From: an uncultured Clostridia bacterium | Lineage (GTDB): Bacteria > Bacillota > Clostridia > Christensenellales > Aristaeellaceae | Direction of reading: 5' to 3' | NCBI GenBank assembly: GCA_946615495.1 | Contig: CAMOHY010000090.1 | Location: forward strand, 1-7,810 | Length of the DNA: 7,810 nt | Shown: piece after piece, positions 5,466 through 7,810 of the stretch | Numbering within the stretch: position 1 is the first letter of the stretch | How the letters are laid out: every line of letters starts with the position of its first letter | Notes under the pieces: generated by a model | What the model saw: only the letters and a program-made list of their open reading frames with translations | The model's database searches: none | Told to the model about the DNA's origin: nothing | Program-made: the position numbers and the translations under genes

Positions 5466-5750
5466 ATGAACGTAAAGCCTTTGTTTGACCGCGTGGTCAT
5501 CAAGAATGTGGAAGCGGAAGAAACCACCAAGAGCGGCATCATCCTCACCTCTGCCGCCAAGGAAAAGCCCCAGATGGCGGAAGTGCTGGCCGTTGGCCCC
5601 GGCGGCATGGTGGATGGCAAGGAAGTCACCATGGCGGTGAAGGTCGGCCAGAAGGTCATTTACAGCAAATATGCCGGCACCGAAGTCAAGCTGGAAGATC
5701 AGGAATACATCCTGGTCCGTCAGAGCGACATTCTGGCTGTGGTAGAATAA
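5466..5750 (+). CDS. groES: Co-chaperonin GroES
   Basis: This complete 94-residue subunit of the heptameric lid closes the GroEL folding chamber in the cytoplasm. The start MNVKPLFDRVVIK is typical. The mobile loop (about 16-35) carries the GIIL hydrophobic patch (24-27) that docks onto GroEL. The segment VGPGGMVDGKEV (43-54) is in the roof-loop region, and the C-terminus YILVRQSDILAVVE is normal for the family. The ATG at 5466 follows AAGGAGG with a 6-nt spacer; an upstream in-frame GTG lies inside CIRCE and is not a start. It is the first gene of the CIRCE-controlled operon, 21 bp before groEL. Confidence 0.98.
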   Translation: MNVKPLFDRVVIKNVEAEETTKSGIILTSAAKEKPQMAEVLAVGPGGMVDGKEVTMAVKVGQKVIYSKYAGTEVKLEDQEYILVRQSDILAVVE

Positions 5751-5771
5751 CAGATACGGAGGAATACGATT

Positions 5772-7400
5772 ATGGCGAAGCAAATCAGATACGGCGAGGA
5801 TGCCCGCCGCTCCCTGCAGGCTGGTATCGATCAGCTGGCGAATACCGTGAAAATCACCCTCGGCCCCAAGGGCCGCAACGTCGTGCTGGACAAGAAGTAC
5901 GGCGCTCCCCTCATCACCAATGACGGCGTCACCATCGCCAAGGAAATCGAGCTGAAGGACCCCTATGAAAACATGGGCGCTCAGCTGATCAAGGAAGTCG
6001 CCACCAAGACCAACGACGTGGCCGGCGACGGCACCACCACCGCCACCCTGCTGGCCCAGGCCATCGTGCGCGAAGGCCTCAAGAACCTGGCTGCCGGCGC
6101 CAATCCCATGGTGCTCAAGCGCGGCATCGAGGATGCTACCGAAGCGGCTGTGGAAGGCCTGAAGGAAATCTCCCGTCCCATCAGCGGCAAGCAGGCCATC
6201 GCCCAGGTGGCTTCCATTTCCGCCGGTGACGAAGCCATCGGCCAGCTCATTTCCGACGCCATGGAAAAGGTGGGCAAGGACGGCGTGATCACCGTGGAAG
6301 AAAGCAAGACCATGAAGACCGAGCTGACCACCGTGGAAGGCATGCAGTTTGACCGCGGCTACGCTTCCGCTTACATGGTAACGGACACCGATAAGATGGT
6401 GGCCGAGCTGGATAACCCCTATATCCTGATTACCGATAAGAAGATCAGCAACATCCAGGAAGTCCTGCCCGTGCTGGAGCAGGTGGTGCAGGCCGGCCGC
6501 AAGCTGCTCATCATCGCTGAGGACGTGGAAGGCGAAGCCCTGGCTACCCTGGTTGTGAACAAGCTGCGCGGCACCTTTACCTGCGTGGCTGTGAAGGCTC
6601 CTGGCTTCGGCGACCGCCGCAAGGAAATGCTGCGGGATATCGCCATCCTGACCGGCGGCCAGGTCATCAGCGAAGAACTGGGCCTGGAGCTCAAGGAAGC
6701 CACCCTGGATATGCTGGGCCAGGCGCATCAGGTGAAGGTGGATAAGGAAAACACCACCATCGTCGACGGCGCGGGCGACAAGGAAGAAATTAAGAACCGC
6801 GTGGGCCAGATCAAGGCGCAGATCGCCGAAACCACCAGCGATTACGACCGTGAAAAGCTGCAGGAGCGGCTGGCTAAGCTGGCTGGCGGCGTGGCTGTGA
6901 TTCAGGTGGGCGCCGCTACCGAAATCGAAATGAAGGAACGCAAGATGCGCATTGAAGACGCGCTGGCCGCTACCCGCGCCGCAGTGGAAGAGGGCATCGT
7001 GCCCGGCGGCGGCGTGGCCCTGCTCAACGCCATCTCCAAGGTGCAGTCCCTGGTTTCCAAGAACGCGGGCGACGCCAAGACCGGCGTGCAGATCGTGCTG
7101 CGCGCCATGGAAGAGCCCATGCGTCAGATCGCCCTGAACGCGGGCATCGACGGCGCCGTCATCATTGAAAACATCCGCCGCAGCCGCAAGACCGGCTATG
7201 GCTACGATGCGCTCAAGGGCGAATATGTGGATATGATCGAGCGCGGCATCATCGACCCCACCAAGGTAACCCGTTCCGCTTTGCAGAACGCCTCCTCCGT
7301 GGCCGCCATGGTGCTCACCACCGAATCCCTGGTAACGGATATTCCCGCGCCCGAACCCGCCGCTCCCGCCGCCAACCCCGGCATGGGCGGAATGTACTAA
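5772..7400 (+). CDS. groEL: Chaperonin GroEL (Hsp60)
   Basis: This complete 542-residue chaperonin subunit forms the double-ring, ATP-driven protein-folding chamber. The length is normal. The equatorial ATP site is intact: LGPKGRNVVLD (30-40), D51 of TNDGVTIAKEIE, D86 of DVAGDGTTTATLLAQ, and D396 of the IEDALAATRAA motif, the counterpart of the catalytic Asp398 of E. coli. The GIVPGGGVALL nucleotide-binding stretch follows, and the apical domain lies between. The C-terminal tail is short: a Pro/Ala-rich segment and GMGGMY, with one GGM unit rather than the long GGM repeats of many homologues. GGAGG (5758-5762) precedes the ATG by 9 nt. It is co-transcribed with groES. Lysine codons are almost all AAG, unlike the flanking genes, consistent with strong expression. 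Confidence 0.99.
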   Translation: MAKQIRYGEDARRSLQAGIDQLANTVKITLGPKGRNVVLDKKYGAPLITNDGVTIAKEIELKDPYENMGAQLIKEVATKTNDVAGDGTTTATLLAQAIVREGLKNLAAGANPMVLKRGIEDATEAAVEGLKEISRPISGKQAIAQVASISAGDEAIGQLISDAMEKVGKDGVITVEESKTMKTELTTVEGMQFDRGYASAYMVTDTDKMVAELDNPYILITDKKISNIQEVLPVLEQVVQAGRKLLIIAEDVEGEALATLVVNKLRGTFTCVAVKAPGFGDRRKEMLRDIAILTGGQVISEELGLELKEATLDMLGQAHQVKVDKENTTIVDGAGDKEEIKNRVGQIKAQIAETTSDYDREKLQERLAKLAGGVAVIQVGAATEIEMKERKMRIEDALAATRAAVEEGIVPGGGVALLNAISKVQSLVSKNAGDAKTGVQIVLRAMEEPMRQIALNAGIDGAVIIENIRRSRKTGYGYDALKGEYVDMIERGIIDPTKVTRSALQNASSVAAMVLTTESLVTDIPAPEPAAPAANPGMGGMY

Positions 7401-7424
7401 GAAGCATAAAGCCTCATCAATATT

Positions 7425-7457
7425 CAAAGGACCGCCTCCCCGCGAGGCGGTCCTTTG
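7425..7457 (+). terminator. Intrinsic terminator-like hairpin after groEL
   Basis: A perfect 14-bp stem (7425-7438 with 7444-7457) has the 5-nt loop CCCGC and starts 24 nt past the groEL stop. The descending arm ends in TTTG rather than a long T-run. The stability and position still argue for the operon terminator or a 3'-end stabilising structure. Confidence 0.75.
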
Positions 7458-7458
7458 C

Positions 7459-7477
7459 GCATCGGCAAAGCCGATGC
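7459..7477. repeat. Dispersed palindromic hairpin, copy 2
   Basis: GCATCGGC (7459-7466) pairs perfectly with GCCGATGC (7470-7477) over an AAA triloop. Read on the minus strand it equals the 3243-3261 hairpin core in 18 of 19 positions, the single change turning a G-T pair there into a G-C pair here. The near identity in two unrelated spacers argues for a repeat family rather than chance. Confidence 0.6.
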
Positions 7478-7479
7478 TT

Positions 7480-7509
7480 CCGTGAAAAGTGAAAAATCAC
7501 TTTTCACGG
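7480..7509. repeat. Perfect 13-bp inverted repeat
   Basis: CCGTGAAAAGTGA (7480-7492) and its exact reverse complement (7497-7509) flank an AAAA loop. It starts 2 nt after the previous hairpin. Neither side carries a T-run directly after the stem. Its role is unknown, and it is one member of the hairpin series downstream of groEL. Confidence 0.6.
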
Positions 7510-7513
7510 GCTG

Positions 7514-7555
7514 CAAATTTTCCTGTGATGCTTTGCATCACGGCCGGAAAATTTG
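7514..7555. repeat. Nested hairpin with TTT triloop
   Basis: An outer 10-bp stem (CAAATTTTCC at 7514-7523 with 7546-7555) encloses a second perfect stem, GTGATGC (7525-7531) with GCATCAC (7535-7541), over a TTT triloop. The linkers are 1 nt and 4 nt (GGCC). The inner core shares GATGC/GCATC and the triloop with the dispersed hairpins at 3243 and 7459. Confidence 0.6.
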
Positions 7556-7556
7556 A

Positions 7557-7611
7557 GAGGAATGAAAAATTCTTCCGCGGGGACAAGCGCCGCTCCAGAA
7601 TTTTTCTCCTC
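7557..7611. repeat. Bulged 15-bp inverted repeat
   Basis: GAGGA (7557-7561) and GAAAAATTCT (7564-7573) together pair with 7597-7611 in full, with a 2-nt AT bulge at 7562-7563. Inside, GCGG (7577-7580) can pair with CCGC (7590-7593). Directly after it, GCGGC (7612-7616) pairs with GCCGC (7623-7627). It continues the hairpin series. Confidence 0.55.
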
Positions 7612-7810
7612 GCGGCGTACATGCCGCCGCTGCGGATTGAAATGGTTGCGTTTCCGGCTTGCATTTTCTTCAACTCTTTTTCGAGATGCTACTTTTCAGA
7701 TAATCTGAGGACCGGCTTTGCCAGCCCTCAGACTGTCGACAAACCCCAGGAAAGGATGGGGCTGTCTCGCAAACAAAAAAGCGCACAAAAAACATGACGA
7801 GAAGCTGTAG

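Larger units (their letters stand above)
7458..7810. other. Non-coding hairpin-rich region after groEL, running to the window edge
   Basis: I see no credible gene here. The longest open frame (about 7489-7797) begins at a GTG inside a hairpin, has no ribosome binding site and matches no family I recognise. The left half is almost entirely inverted repeats. Further right, TCTGAGG (7704-7710) pairs with CCTCAGA (7726-7732) around GGC-TTT-GCC, and CCCCA (7744-7748) pairs with TGGGG (7757-7761). The string GGGGCTGTCTCGCAAA from 7758 resembles the ends of some insertion sequences, but too little follows to tell. Confidence 0.6.

Noticed and set aside
5451..7427. A 658-residue open frame antisense to both groES and groEL
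   Set aside because: It exactly mirrors two strongly conserved genes with biased codons, reads as low-complexity His/Gly/Leu-rich protein with no recognisable domain, and has no ribosome binding site. It is a composition shadow.
7489..7797. A 102-residue open frame downstream of groEL
   Set aside because: It begins at a GTG inside a 13-bp inverted repeat, has no ribosome binding site, matches no family I know and runs through several hairpins.

Overview
The window looks like chromosomal DNA from a high-G+C member of the Clostridia or a close Firmicutes relative. Three things support this: a groES-groEL operon under a textbook CIRCE (HrcA) operator, strong GGAGG-type ribosome binding sites before most genes, and a SpoVB/MurJ-type lipid-linked oligosaccharide flippase of the kind found in spore-formers. 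The coding sequence is G+C-rich, whereas the spacer between mutY and groES is very A+T-rich. No 16S or other marker is present, so the genus cannot be named.

Left part (1-1767, + strand): the 3' part of a PotA/FbpC/MalK-type ABC transporter ATPase with a C-terminal TOBE domain, cut by the window edge. It is followed by an exported periplasmic-binding-protein-like sugar receptor related to MglB. A near-consensus sigma-A promoter lies across the ATPase stop codon, so the receptor probably has its own roughly 108-nt leader, which contains two tandem hairpins. No permease is in the window.

Middle part (1834-5179, - strand): in transcription order, a MutY adenine DNA glycosylase carrying an extra C-terminal GNAT acetyltransferase domain, then a translationally coupled small ACT-domain protein, then a cluster of three hairpins including intrinsic terminators on both strands, then the SpoVB-like flippase. 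mutY has a good extended -10 promoter.

Right part (5180-7400, + strand): a 286-bp A+T-rich divergent spacer with helically phased A-tracts, a sigma-A-like promoter and a perfect CIRCE, followed by groES and groEL. Both encode complete, conventional chaperonin subunits that would be induced by heat or unfolded protein through release of HrcA.

Right end (7401-7810): no credible gene. After the groEL terminator there is a run of at least five more inverted repeats, several with TTT or AAA triloops. One is almost identical to a hairpin in the spacer at about 3250, which points to a dispersed palindromic repeat family or a structured non-coding element. This, the MutY-GNAT fusion and the independently promoted receptor leader are the items most worth a second look. 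I found no defence system, CRISPR array, tRNA, rRNA or complete mobile element.
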